DNA of 64,000 nucleotides, taken from Seison nebaliae. Lineage: Eukaryota; Rotifera; Pararotatoria; Seisonacea; Seisonidae. Every line of letters begins with the position of its first letter. Position 1 is the first letter of the stretch. A model generated the notes under the pieces. It saw only the letters and a program-made list of their open reading frames with translations. It was not told the origin of the DNA and made no database searches. The DNA lies in contig JALJEE010002602.1 of assembly GCA_023231475.1 (NCBI GenBank), positions 1-64,000 of the forward strand. Direction: 5' to 3'. Positions 1 through 10,149 of this stretch are shown piece after piece. Made by a program: the position numbers and the translations under genes.

Positions 1-270
1 GACTACCACCACAACGACTACCACCACAACGACTACCACCACAACGACTACCACCACAACGACTACCACCACAACGACTACCACCACAACGACGACCACC
101 ACAATTACAACAACCACGACAACAACCACGACAACAACCACGACAACAACCACGACAACAACCACGACCACAACCACCACCACAACAACCACCACAACGG
201 CGACCACAACCGCAAGAACGAGCACGACGACGGCGACCACAACCGCAAGAACGAGCACGACGACGACGAG
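1..270 (+). repeat. Coding minisatellite of threonine codons
   Basis: Six exact copies of a 15-bp unit (GACTACCACCACAAC) fill positions 1-90. A 12-bp unit (AACAACCACGAC) is then tandemly repeated to about 168. A 33-bp unit containing GCAAGAACGAGCACGACG occurs twice between about 199 and 265. All unit lengths are multiples of three and read almost entirely as Thr codons in the + frame starting at base 2, so copy-number change preserves the frame. The array starts at the window edge and probably extends upstream. Confidence 0.9.
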
Positions 271-2486
271 CACGACCTCTATGACCACGACAACAATCAG
301 CACTACAACAACGACAACTACAGCAACGCTAACTCCTACCACCCCAACCTTAAGAACCATTTCAACGACTTTCGAAGTTAGTACATCGAGCATAACATGA
401 ATGATCCACAATCCGCTATAAGTTGAGAGAAAATACTAGTAGGGATTATATAGTGAGTAGTACGGTGAAGAAAATTACAAGAAAGAACTAAAAAAAATAA
501 AGAAGCAACTTGACCTGAGTGAATGGGGAACGAATGAACAATTCCTTATGCTGTAAGCATTGAATATATATAAATAACGTACGCCAAACATAATAAAGAG
601 TGAAAGTGAAAGTGAGAAAGTGAGTGACAACGAAAAAAATAGATCTTTTTTTATCTGACAAGTAGTTATTATGATTCAACAGTAAACTGTGTTAAATTGC
701 AGATTGGAGTATTCTTGACTTATAGATTCAACTATTGAAGTTCAACATTTCTTGTTATCTTTTTGTTTCATAACAGAAACATCGTTTGTTTCTTATTTAA
801 TCCCATTCTTTTAATTTATTTTACCATTCGCTAAAGATCAACGTCCTTTACAAAGTGGAGGTCCAATAATAGGAATACGAATAACTTAGAATCAATAATA
901 AGGACAGATGTTGTATGTATACACCCGTATACAGATATAGGTCAAATTGTCACCCCACCTCGTTATTGGTCTATAATTTTTGTCGACGAGAAAAGGTTTT
1001 CTATTAGTGGACCCTATTCATGCCCAATTATGATACGAATAACGAGGTGAGGTAACAATCTGACGCTCTCCTTCATTTCTTTCGACTCGAATTCAATTGG
1101 ACGAATTGTCCTCCAAACGGTCGTTTTCGAATATTCTAAATCGAACTAGTCCAAAGCGACTTTCAGGTTGAAATGGCGGTTGCCGAAAAAAAATTTCTTA
1201 AGTTTTAGTTTCGTTCTTCGGCTTATGAGCGAGGGGCGACCCGAGTTTTCTTTTCTTCGATCAGACGTTACCTTTCAGCTTTTACAAATTCCACCCACTG
1301 TGGTCAAAGAGATACCTAATCCTTCGAAACCTCCGTCATAGTTTTGTTGCCTTCATAGGCCTGTAAAATTGCTGATTGTAAATCTTGACTTACTTTTTTT
1401 GATTTAGTCATCCTAAAATTATGCGTGTTTTATTTCAAAAAAATTAAATTCTTCATATGTCCCTAAAAATAAAGTTAAAACACGTTTAAAAAGTTTTGTC
1501 TCACAATTTATGAATTTTTTGGAATTCTTCCTCATCGCCCTCATACATGGGATTACCTATGTTCCACAATTTATGAGAAGCAGTGTATGTCTCAATTATT
1601 CGGTTGCTTTTCTCGTGTAATTCTCTTTTAACCAGTATAATAGTTAATAACTTCCGAAACAATTACATGACAATACAATTTATGATTATGTCTAACGTTC
1701 TAACGAAGAGTTGATGAAGTAATAAAAAATAATTTCTCATTATCTTCGGTATAGACTTCGGTTTCTGTAACAACGCCGCTGATCACCACACCAGTAAAAA
1801 CAACGATGACAACAACTACTAGCCCAATGAGGTTCAACACTTTCTATATTTATAAATAGATATTAAGTTTAGCTATTTAGACAGACTTATAAGGATTTAT
1901 AAATTTTATATATTAGTGATTACACAAAGTTTGTTTGAATTAGGTATATTTAAGGCAAAGGTAGTACTACTAATTTTACTTCCATGTATGTACCGACTAA
2001 CTAAAACTTTTACATTTAGTACTTTGTTGTGCATAAGCGAAAAGAAATTAAATTAACTAAAAACTTAATAAGAAAGAATTAACAGATGAATATTTTAATC
2101 CTATTCATTGATACATTTTATTTTTTAGAACACACCCCAATAATATTATGACAACTTGGCCCCCTTCCATTGTCACATCATATCAATCTTCTTCTCTTGG
2201 CATCACCACATCTTCAGAAGAATATCCAATAAACGTGTTAGACTTTTAAGTTACTATGTTGATAATGTTATTTGTCAGGACTGACATTTATGGAGGAACA
2301 TTTTTACCAATAGTAAATACAGAGTGTATTTATCCAAAACCTGTAACAGATATGGCGGAGAAGCAAAAAAAGAAATTTGAAATATTTTATATATTAATCG
2401 GAATCATGGGAACCGTATTACTTGGACTGAGTGCTGGATTACTTTATTTACATCGTTATGATCCAAATAGAAACGCTTTTCTTTAG
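2..2486 (+). CDS. Thr-rich mucin-like membrane protein, 3' end (5' partial)
   Basis: Reconstructed exons are <2-376, 1755-1831, 2129-2236 and 2279-2486, giving 255 residues in a continuous frame. The first exon is nearly pure Thr with some Ala, Arg and Ser, the composition of an O-glycosylated stalk. Exons 2 and 3 stay Thr/Ser/Pro-rich. The last exon has a lone Cys (NTECIYPKP), then a hydrophobic segment (FYILIGIMGTVLLGLSAGLL) followed by a short tail ending RNAFL. This suggests a type I surface mucin with a very short cytoplasmic tail. Donors are GTTAGT, GTTCAA and GTTAGA, and acceptors are TAG, TAG and CAG. I do not recognise an orthologue; mucins are poorly conserved. The start lies outside the window. 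The 1378-nt intron is far longer than the other introns here and carries a transposon relic. Confidence 0.6.
1030..1411 (-). mobile_element. Decayed Tc1-family transposase, N-terminal part
   Basis: On the minus strand an ATG at 1411 opens MTKSKKVSQDLQSAILQ, then AYEGNKTMTEVSKD, where a stop and a one-base shift intervene. The adjacent frame continues LGISLTTVGGICKS. After another stop follow KVTSDRRKENSGRPS and, after more breaks, SKTTVWRTIRPIEFESK. The order matches the Tc1 family: helix-turn-helix, linker with a GRP motif, then a second helix-turn-helix. No DDE catalytic region can be read with confidence. The fragment lies in reverse orientation inside an intron of the mucin-like gene. I could not find terminal repeats. 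It is a dead relic, and GC content is visibly higher than in the surrounding intron. Confidence 0.55.
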
Positions 2487-4326
2487 TTTTTTACTTAATT
2501 AATTAAATATGCCGTATATCATACGGTTAAAAATTTGAGCATAAACATTGAAAATGTAGAATAAGCGATTTGTTTATAAAATAAATTTTTATTGATTATT
2601 AAGAAATTATAAATTGTTCTTTATAAATATGTGTTGATCAGATTCCAAGCGATGGAATAGGAAATTCGGAAGCATCCATCTTCTTTAAATATCAGAATCA
2701 TTCTAAAAGAGTGCGAACATTGATTTTATTGAGAAGGAAATAACTGCCTATAATCATTGCAGAATGTGCGAAATAACCACAATTTCACTTAAATTTTACA
2801 AGGTTTCAACGATGGAAATAAAAAGATCTCATGATGAGATCCAACCATACGTTGCAGTTGCAGAACGTATTTTTCTACAATCTAAATCGCATCGAAAAAA
2901 TCTGTTGACATTACATTTATATTCATGGAGAGGACATCGAAATGTACGTGCGAGTAAGCTCTTACTCAAGTAAGATAAGTCCCATTTCTTTGTATAGGGA
3001 AAAGGTAATTTATTTATAATAGTTTATTTATAATTAACAAAAAAAAATGATAAGAAAAAAAAAAGAAAATAATAATTATGAGATAATTCCATCATTTCTC
3101 CCATTAGGCCCATCCTTAATAATTTTCTTAGTATTGTGATTGGTCTTCTTATGGTCACCTAGGCTTTGGCAATTTTGAATGCATAAATATCGCTTAATTC
3201 ACGATTTTCGTATGTTATTATTGGAATCTGCTAAACAAATTTCGGAATAATTTCGAAACGAGTACAATCTTTAAGTTCGATTGAACCCGATTACCTGTTC
3301 CTTTTCCCGTTGGGAAATGAGGGCTTCCATTTCAACCAACGCTCCTGATAACACGACCAAAATTTTTAGGCTATCCATTTGGACGGATTCGTGTCTTACT
3401 TTCCTTCTTCTCGTGGAACTGTCACAACCACCGTGGTTCAGTTACTATGACTAAACGGTAAGCAACTTCCTTACCTTCTACGTCTTATACGGCTAGTAAG
3501 ACTATAGAATTCCATCCACCTATTTTATCAACTTCGTCTAACATGGTAAAATTAGCATCGTTCACCGTTGAAATTTTGCAATAATTTGGTAACTAAATTT
3601 CCAATGTCTCCAAATCCATAAAAAATTTAAATTAAATATTAAATGCGCTTATTTTTAATTGTAAAAAACTTTTTTCTCAGCTTTTATAGCTATATAATAG
3701 TAAACCAAAATAGAAACCGTTTTATCTTCCAACTGACATTTTTTATAATATTGTTTGAATATATGACGTGTATATATCCGTTCGCTCATAACGAATAAAA
3801 GCAAATGACACGTCATTACTAATTATGGGAAGCCAAGAATTTTTTTCAATTAAATATTTTCTCGTTCTTCTAATTTTCACTATTAGATAATTCGGACTTT
3901 AGATTTTGTTACAATTATTTATCAAACTAAAATTTTCGACTAAATCTGATACGACGGGCAGTTTTAGCCTCTAAAACTCTAAAATTTAAAGTATCAAATT
4001 CTTTTTGGGAGAATAAAAACTTTCGGATGATTCTTAAATTAAAAATAATCCAAAAACAATAACCAATACAATGAACCTTCATATAATGCATAAATTTATC
4101 ATAAGAGTAAAATGATGAAGAAAATTAATGATGTGGAATTATCTAGTAATACACTCTTTCGTTCAGTACAAATTAAAAATGGGAAGCTTGTATTTATAGA
4201 AACTTCTAATTATTTATTCTTCTATTTCTATTCATATTACTTTGCAGTTACACTTCCAGATAAACTTAATTAAAGAAAAAGCCCAATAAAAATTTAAAAA
4301 ATTTAGTATATGAAAGTATTTAAATT
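2487..4326. other. Intergenic region, one possible relic
   Basis: This separates the mucin-like gene from CstF-50. Apart from the possible relic at 3060-3650 (listed separately), I see only AT-rich sequence. A 69-codon ORF at 2764-2973 (+) has no recognisable features. Confidence 0.5.
3060..3650 (-). pseudogene. Broken coding-like relic, identity unknown
   Basis: This patch is visibly richer in G and C than its flanks. On the minus strand it gives runs that look like decayed protein: NDANFTMLDEVDKIGGW, then NSIVLLAV, a stop, DVEGKEVAYRLVIVTEPRW, and in another frame MDSLKILVVLSGALVEMEA. Stops and frame changes break every run. A GG-x-SIV-like stretch could be the remains of the GGGS-MVW block of a Tc1-type transposase, and minus-strand sequence near 3980-4010 could be its N terminus. 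An old processed pseudogene is equally possible. I cannot assign it. Confidence 0.2.
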
Positions 4327-5655
4327 ATGAACAATTTCTTTTCGGAAGGCAATCGTAAAACTCCCTTGTTAGATTCTTGTCCGACAAGTAGACCTATAAA
4401 AGATTTATATAAAGAAATAATCGGTCAATTGAAATATGATGGTCATTATGAGATTTGTGATGGTCTCATTGATTTGAACGAATCGGTTTCCCCTTCCAAT
4501 GCATTATTTCACGAATTCAATTCGAACAGATCGTTGTTAAATGAGAAAGTGAATTGGAAGAATCTCTCATCATCTGACGAGACAACTAATGGAGAAGTGA
4601 AGAAAAATATATCGAACGAAACGATAAAGGAGGAAAAGACAACGATGAAAAGTAGAAATCCCACATCGAAATTTTCTTCATTTTATCACGTCCAATTATC
4701 GAACATATCTTCCAATACCATCGCTTTCGACAATAATGACAAGAGTTCTTTAACTAATTTCGTTGTTGGTGATGTTAATGGAAAATTGCATTTTGGATAT
4801 TTGACATCTGATTCCAATTGTGTAATATATCGAATAATGAAAGAGAATAGTTCGAAAGTGACATCCATCCAATATCATCCATCTTCTTCATCCACATTCG
4901 TTCTTTCTGGTGATGATCAAGGAGATATTTGTGTAATCAATAATGAACGTTCAACATGTGTTGGACAATGTCACGTTCTCTTACATGAAGTATCAGCAAT
5001 TGTAGGATTGAGATGGATGAATAATTGTTCATCGAATTATTTCGCTTGTTGTGTTGATGATAGTCCGACAATTCGTTTATATGATGGAGAAACATTATCG
5101 TGTTACAGATCGAAAGATCAACGAAGGCAACCGACTAATGAATTAAATATTACGAGTCTATCTTCGAATTATTCGAATGATTCTCCACATCTATTCGCAA
5201 CAGGTTCCTCTAATTCCCAAATAGAATTATGGGACATTCGAACAATGGAACGAATTAATCATATCGACAATGCTCACAACTCATTGAAAGTCAATTCATT
5301 ACAAATGATGAAATCTCGTACGGAATTATTATCGAACGGACTTGACGGATTTATTCGTGTTTGGGATCTGAGATCATTAAACAAACCAATTATTAACATC
5401 AACAATAAAGAATCATCATCAAATCAGTTTGATGTTCGAGTGAATGCATGTTTAAATGAGAAAGAAGATACCATCATGTCCGTTAAACGTAGTAACAACA
5501 TGTTATATCAATGGAATTGCACAGATGGTCAAATGATCATGGATCCAATTCCATGTAATACTCCAAGTTCATGTCATCAAATTATCCATCATCCAAATGT
5601 CTCTTTATTATTCATGATATTCGATGATTATTCAAGTTCCGTTTGGTCTGTTTAA
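4327..5655 (+). CDS. CSTF1: Cleavage stimulation factor subunit 1 (CstF-50), divergent
   Basis: A single uninterrupted exon of 442 residues. CstF-50 is the WD40 subunit of the cleavage stimulation factor, which helps define the poly(A) cleavage site of pre-mRNA in the nucleus. The N-terminal helix LYKEIIGQLKYDGHYEICDG (about residues 27-46) corresponds to the family's homodimerisation region. A low-complexity linker follows. WD repeats run from about residue 120: SGDDQGDICVI, SPTIRLYDGETLSCY, TGSSNSQIELWDIRT, LLSNGLDGFIRVWDLRS and a last blade ending DDYSSSVWSV. The order matches human CstF-50, including the PTLRLYD-type blade followed by LWD. Length is close to the family norm of about 430. 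Divergence is high for this core factor. The gene converges on the membrane-protein gene 124 bp downstream. The alternative is a different WD40 protein, but the N-terminal helix favours CstF-50. Confidence 0.75.
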   Translation: MNNFFSEGNRKTPLLDSCPTSRPIKDLYKEIIGQLKYDGHYEICDGLIDLNESVSPSNALFHEFNSNRSLLNEKVNWKNLSSSDETTNGEVKKNISNETIKEEKTTMKSRNPTSKFSSFYHVQLSNISSNTIAFDNNDKSSLTNFVVGDVNGKLHFGYLTSDSNCVIYRIMKENSSKVTSIQYHPSSSSTFVLSGDDQGDICVINNERSTCVGQCHVLLHEVSAIVGLRWMNNCSSNYFACCVDDSPTIRLYDGETLSCYRSKDQRRQPTNELNITSLSSNYSNDSPHLFATGSSNSQIELWDIRTMERINHIDNAHNSLKVNSLQMMKSRTELLSNGLDGFIRVWDLRSLNKPIININNKESSSNQFDVRVNACLNEKEDTIMSVKRSNNMLYQWNCTDGQMIMDPIPCNTPSSCHQIIHHPNVSLLFMIFDDYSSSVWSV

Positions 5656-5779
5656 TCTTATCTTATTCTGTAAATAAATACATAACAAAAATAAATGAAT
5701 GTTGAGAAATAAGAAGAAATCGATTTGAAAAATATTATGATAATTTAAAATTATTCAACAAATATTTTTCTAGTTAACA

Positions 5780-6973
5780 TTAACTGTTTTTATCATCGAC
5801 CATCTCAGCTAATGAAGGAATGTTTGTTAGAGTTCCTAAAGAACAACTGTTTGTACTATCATTGAGAGAACTATATGTTTGTGACGTCCAATTATCTGAC
5901 GCTTTATCACAAGTCCATAAAGGCTTTTGAGGATTGAGAGATATTTTCATTTTTCCTAAATCTTTCGTTTTTCGATATAATAATTGTTTGGGATTATTTC
6001 TTTTCGAATTATAATGTTTCTTTAATTCGTTATTAGCGATTTCTACTACAGTTAACTCATCGTAATTCTCTGCAGTGGAACAATTAACATTATGGTTTTG
6101 ATTAACATTTGTACTCGAGTTACTTTCATTTGTCGAAGTAAGTTCATCTTCTTTCTTCAATTTAGCGAGTTTAAGTGCAACTGAAAGTAGAAACATAACA
6201 TCACCATGACTTAACAAACTATTCTTGTCGTTACTCTCTCTACCTCGATCGTCAAATAATCGTTTCCGTAATTCTTGTAATGATTTTATTTCTCTGTTCG
6301 TGAAGAGTAATCGTTTTGCTCTTTTCGAAATTTTGTCGATTTTCCTTCTTATCAATTTTCGTGCCAATTCCATATTTTCAATTGGATTGTCTTGTGTGTG
6401 GATATGTTGTAAACGATCGTAAATCTTTTGTTGATATAAATGTTCCTTGTCTTTCGATTTGTCTCGTCGATTTTGAGCAGTTTCACATTTTTCCATTAGA
6501 CGAGAAAAAAAAATTTGATCTATCGATGAATTGGTTGGGGGAGGGGAACGACTTCCTTTCGGCACATTACCGTTCACATTATTCAGATACTCCTTATGAC
6601 ATTCCACATCACGTTGATCATCACCATCAAATTTCAAAGTTATTTGTCTCTTATTTGTCGAGAAAAGGTCAACGAAATTCTTTAATAAGATTTCCGTCGA
6701 AAATTTCTTTTTAGCGTCCGTAATTTTCTCCATCGAATTACTCTTATTGAGACCTAATAAATTCTCTTCTTCCTCATCAGTCCGACTGTTTTGATTGGTA
6801 TTGTCATATGCCTTCCTCATCTTTACTTGTCGATGTTTCAATATCATCAGTATAACCACCACTATCACAATCACTAAAACTACTAAACCTAAACCTATTC
6901 CCACATATTTTAGTTTTTCATCTGAACTGTTTTCTTCTCTTTTTATGTTTAGTCTACTCATTCCTAACACCAT
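5780..6973 (-). CDS. Single-pass membrane protein, unknown function
   Basis: A 397-residue single-exon frame. I start at the ATG at 6973 because the frame upstream of it has no ATG before a stop. A short polar N terminus (MVLGMSRLNIKREENSSDEK) precedes one strong hydrophobic segment (residues about 23-46, YVGIGLGLVVLVIVIVVVIL). This is followed by KHRQVKMRK, so the roughly 350-residue C terminus is probably cytoplasmic (type III topology). The tail is charged and low in complexity, with a basic helical region (RKLIRRKIDKISKRAKRLLF) and a conserved-looking stretch GDVMFLLSVALKLAKLKK. A 5' exon carrying a signal peptide cannot be excluded. I do not recognise the family. Confidence 0.6.
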   Translation of the reverse strand: MVLGMSRLNIKREENSSDEKLKYVGIGLGLVVLVIVIVVVILMILKHRQVKMRKAYDNTNQNSRTDEEEENLLGLNKSNSMEKITDAKKKFSTEILLKNFVDLFSTNKRQITLKFDGDDQRDVECHKEYLNNVNGNVPKGSRSPPPTNSSIDQIFFSRLMEKCETAQNRRDKSKDKEHLYQQKIYDRLQHIHTQDNPIENMELARKLIRRKIDKISKRAKRLLFTNREIKSLQELRKRLFDDRGRESNDKNSLLSHGDVMFLLSVALKLAKLKKEDELTSTNESNSSTNVNQNHNVNCSTAENYDELTVVEIANNELKKHYNSKRNNPKQLLYRKTKDLGKMKISLNPQKPLWTCDKASDNWTSQTYSSLNDSTNSCSLGTLTNIPSLAEMVDDKNS

Positions 6974-7693
6974 CGAATATTTTACAAATAAGCATAATAG
7001 AATTATCAATTTTTAGTTAGATTAGAAAAATTGTCTAACAAAGTTTTCCGTAACAGAATTGCAAAGAATGATAAATTATTAAAGTAACAACCAATATTGC
7101 TAAACTGAAGTCGATATGTCAATCAAAACAGAAATTATTCTGAACGTTAATTCTCCAATGAATGATTCAATTTCTAATTTTCAATTTCCATTTATATCCA
7201 ATCTGAATTTCATTCTCCAACTACTTTAAAACCTTAATATTATTTCAATTTTTTATGATATTAACTCTTTACAGAAGTCAAATATCGACAGAGTTAATTA
7301 ACGAGAATAACCAAAAATTAATTAATAATGAGAAGTTTTCTTGCTAAACAGTTTTTTTTTAAATTGAAGATAGCTTATACTATCTTTTTAATTTGCTCCA
7401 AAGTATTCAGTACTTTATTTAATCCATAATCCATAAAAATGAGAGGAATAAAAATTGAATTTAAAGAATTGGCATACGGCATGTTCATATTTCAATATTA
7501 ATAATTTTTCGGAATCAGTTTATCACTCGTAGCATGTTTTTTAAATGATTCCAATGTAACGCTCAAATTTTAAATTAAACGATGCAAGTTACAACTTTTT
7601 GTTTAGAATAATACTAAAACGCAAAATGGAACTAAAATGGGATTCAAATTTTTAAAATAATTTACAACAATAACTAGCACTTCAGAATAAAAT
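6974..7693. other. Intergenic region
   Basis: AT-rich sequence between two divergently transcribed genes. It should hold both promoters, but I see no motif I can name. Confidence 0.4.
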
Positions 7694-8819
7694 ATGGGTT
7701 TGTGTATCTTTGTATGATCGTAAATCTTTATGCTCCTTGTTTGTCTCATTAGGTATTTCTAGAGACGGATGGCATAAACGTCGAGCTACGGGTGGTAAGC
7801 GGCCACAACCTCACAAAAAGAGGAAACATGAAATGGGACGACCAGCATCTTCTACTAAATTAGGTGAGAAGAAAGTGAAACGATTGAGGGTGCGTGGTGG
7901 AAATGAGAAAGTTCGAGCTCTCAAGTTGGATCATGGAAATTTTTCATGGGCATCAGAAGGTTCATTTTCTTTCTTCTTTCAGAAATTGAATTTAATTTAA
8001 ATTTAAGGTGTATCAAGAAAGACACGTATCGTTGATATTGTTTACAATGCTTCATCAAATGATTTGGTTCGAACTAAAACTCTCGTCAAATCATGTATCG
8101 TCTTGGTGGATGCCACTCCATTCCGTCAATGGTTTCATTTATTTATTAAGTATTCATATTATCAATATTTCGAAGGTATGAAGCATTTTATGCGAAAAAA
8201 TTGGTTACAAAAAAATCGAAGGCAGAAAAAGAGGAGACAAAGAAAGTAAACTTATCGACGAAAAAGAAGAAGCGTCAGAAGAATGCTGAAGTCGATTCGG
8301 CTCTTAGTGACATTTTCGAATCAGGAAAATTGTATGGTTAGTCACATTTACAATTGATACATCCAATTTGTTTGAGAGAATGATTTGGTCTGATATTTAA
8401 TTTAGAACCTCAAAATTAATTTTCAATTAGAATAGAGAATGAGAATAATTTAGATTTCAATAATATAATTTATTTCGTAAATTTTACTTCGACAATCTCA
8501 TTTGAATTAGATATTTCTTTATTGAATATTAATGTTAATTTTGAATATTTAATTCGATAATTGTCACATTTTTATATGATGGGATAGTCAATGAATTGAA
8601 TATATTAATCTTCTTTTGATTTATTAATTTGTTCTAATGATCATTAATATAATGATCAGTTTTGACTTTTAATGTATCGATTAATTGATTATAATTTTCT
8701 TCTTTTCAGCCAAAATCTCCAGTCGTCCTGGGCAAGTTGGACGTAGCGATGGCTATGTTTTGGAAGGTCGCGAATTAGACTTCTACGTGAAAAAGATCAA
8801 GTCGAAGAAACGAAAGTAA
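7694..8819 (+). CDS. RPS8: 40S ribosomal protein S8 (eS8)
   Basis: Exons are 7694-7697, 7753-7959, 8008-8131, 8176-8336 and 8710-8819, giving 201 residues against 208 in human. The first coding exon is only ATGG; the Gly-2 codon is split by the first intron. The protein begins [12 protein letters not shown] and contains [48 protein letters not shown] and the C-terminal [20 protein letters not shown], all typical of eS8, a structural protein of the small ribosomal subunit. Introns 1-3 are 55, 48 and 44 nt and intron 4 is 373 nt. Donors are GTTTGT, GTTCAT, GTTTCA and GTTAGT. The lysine-rich segment before the C-terminal motif is a little shorter than in vertebrates. The call is secure. Confidence 0.95.
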
Positions 8820-10149
8820 AATTGATGACGAATTTTATTTACTTTATTCTTATTATGTGTATTGAATAAAAATTGATGCGAAATATTTGATATTCTTATT
8901 TCAATTATCGTCCAAGCGAAATTCATGTGAGATCCATTAAATTTATTTGTTGTGGGAGGAGTGGGCACAACGACTAGTAGACAAATTAAGAAATAAAATA
9001 AAACGTCTGTGCGACGCTTGGAAAATGAGAACAATGTTAAACGAAAATTCTTTTTCTTCTTGAAACGTTCTCACGTCATTTTTTAATCGAAACAACCAAG
9101 TGGGAGTGATGGTGATTTTAATAGATATTTCGAAAGGGATGAGCAATTCTCGTGTATGTGGTGAGATAATTTGTAAAAGAAACTTTCTCAAACTAAATGA
9201 TCTGAAGATTGTTTTCGGAAACACATATGTCAAATGAACCGTCGCGAATTCATTTAGAATGTTTGGATGAGTGGAAAGTTTCGATCGATATTTCTTTCTC
9301 AATCCAATCAACGATATACCATTCATTTTTCATGTTTTATTATAATATAAGTTTCTTTTATAAAACTTCGTTTTCTCATTTTATCTTCTGTAAATTATTC
9401 GCGAATAATATTCGTAGATGAACTTCTTGATCTGATCGATGTCTTAGTTCTATTCTCCATCCTTTCTTCAAAAATGTGAGTTATCTTTTTAAGATGTGGA
9501 GATATTGATGAATATGACGATAGTTGATAAGTATCATCATCGAATTGTAGGAGAGCGATTGACTGTTAGATGTGATATGGTTAGAGATTGACAACAGAGA
9601 ATGCTTCAACGATAATTTCGAAGTAATTTAGATAATCGATAATTGATACGTTGTGATGGAAAGAGTGAAAAGTAAATGGAAAATGATAAATCTTCCAACG
9701 TTTCTTTTTCTCACGCTGAAAACACGACGAATAGGAAAACAGTTTAAGGAAAATAAATTAAATGATAAGAGTTCAATTGATATCCGTTAGTTGGTTGTTG
9801 ACGTTGATTCTATTATGAAGATATCTCCATAGCACATACATTGATTTATGTGAAGGCTTTCAAAGAATATCTCTCATTCTTTTATGTTGACAAGATATTC
9901 GAAAAAGAAAATAAATTGATGAGTTTCTTTCGTTCGAATTAGTTTTTTTAGCGATTAATTAATCGTCAATATTAGTATGGTAATGGATGTACAGTTGAGT
10001 TTGCTCACCTTAACTATTGAACTTTAATAAGTAAGATTTTATTAAACAGATATACATATCTCATGAATTAAAATTGAATTACAAATTGACTAATAAAAAA
10101 AAGAAAGAAAGAAAGAAAGAAAGAACGATAAAGAAAACGAAAAGGTTGA
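8820..10149. other. Intergenic region
   Basis: This holds the RPS8 3' UTR and the leader of the next gene. A 127-codon minus ORF (8943-9326) has no recognisable motifs and I leave it out. A GAAA microsatellite lies at its right end. Confidence 0.4.
10101..10124. repeat. (GAAA)n microsatellite
   Basis: A run of GAAA tetranucleotides about 25 bp before the ATG of the 1271-residue ORF, so it is probably in that gene's leader. Confidence 0.8.

Noticed and set aside
1-90. Regular direct repeats that might suggest a CRISPR array
   Set aside because: The units are contiguous without spacers, encode Thr in frame, and the genome is eukaryotic.
2764-2973. A 69-codon plus ORF after the mucin-like gene
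   Set aside because: The mucin-like gene already ends with a stop at 2486, and this frame shows no domain or splice link.
6316-6714. A 132-codon plus ORF
   Set aside because: It lies fully antisense to the single-pass membrane protein gene, whose composition explains it.
8943-9326. A 127-codon minus ORF downstream of RPS8
   Set aside because: No domain, signal or splice context; composition follows AT-rich background, and part of it is probably the RPS8 3' region.
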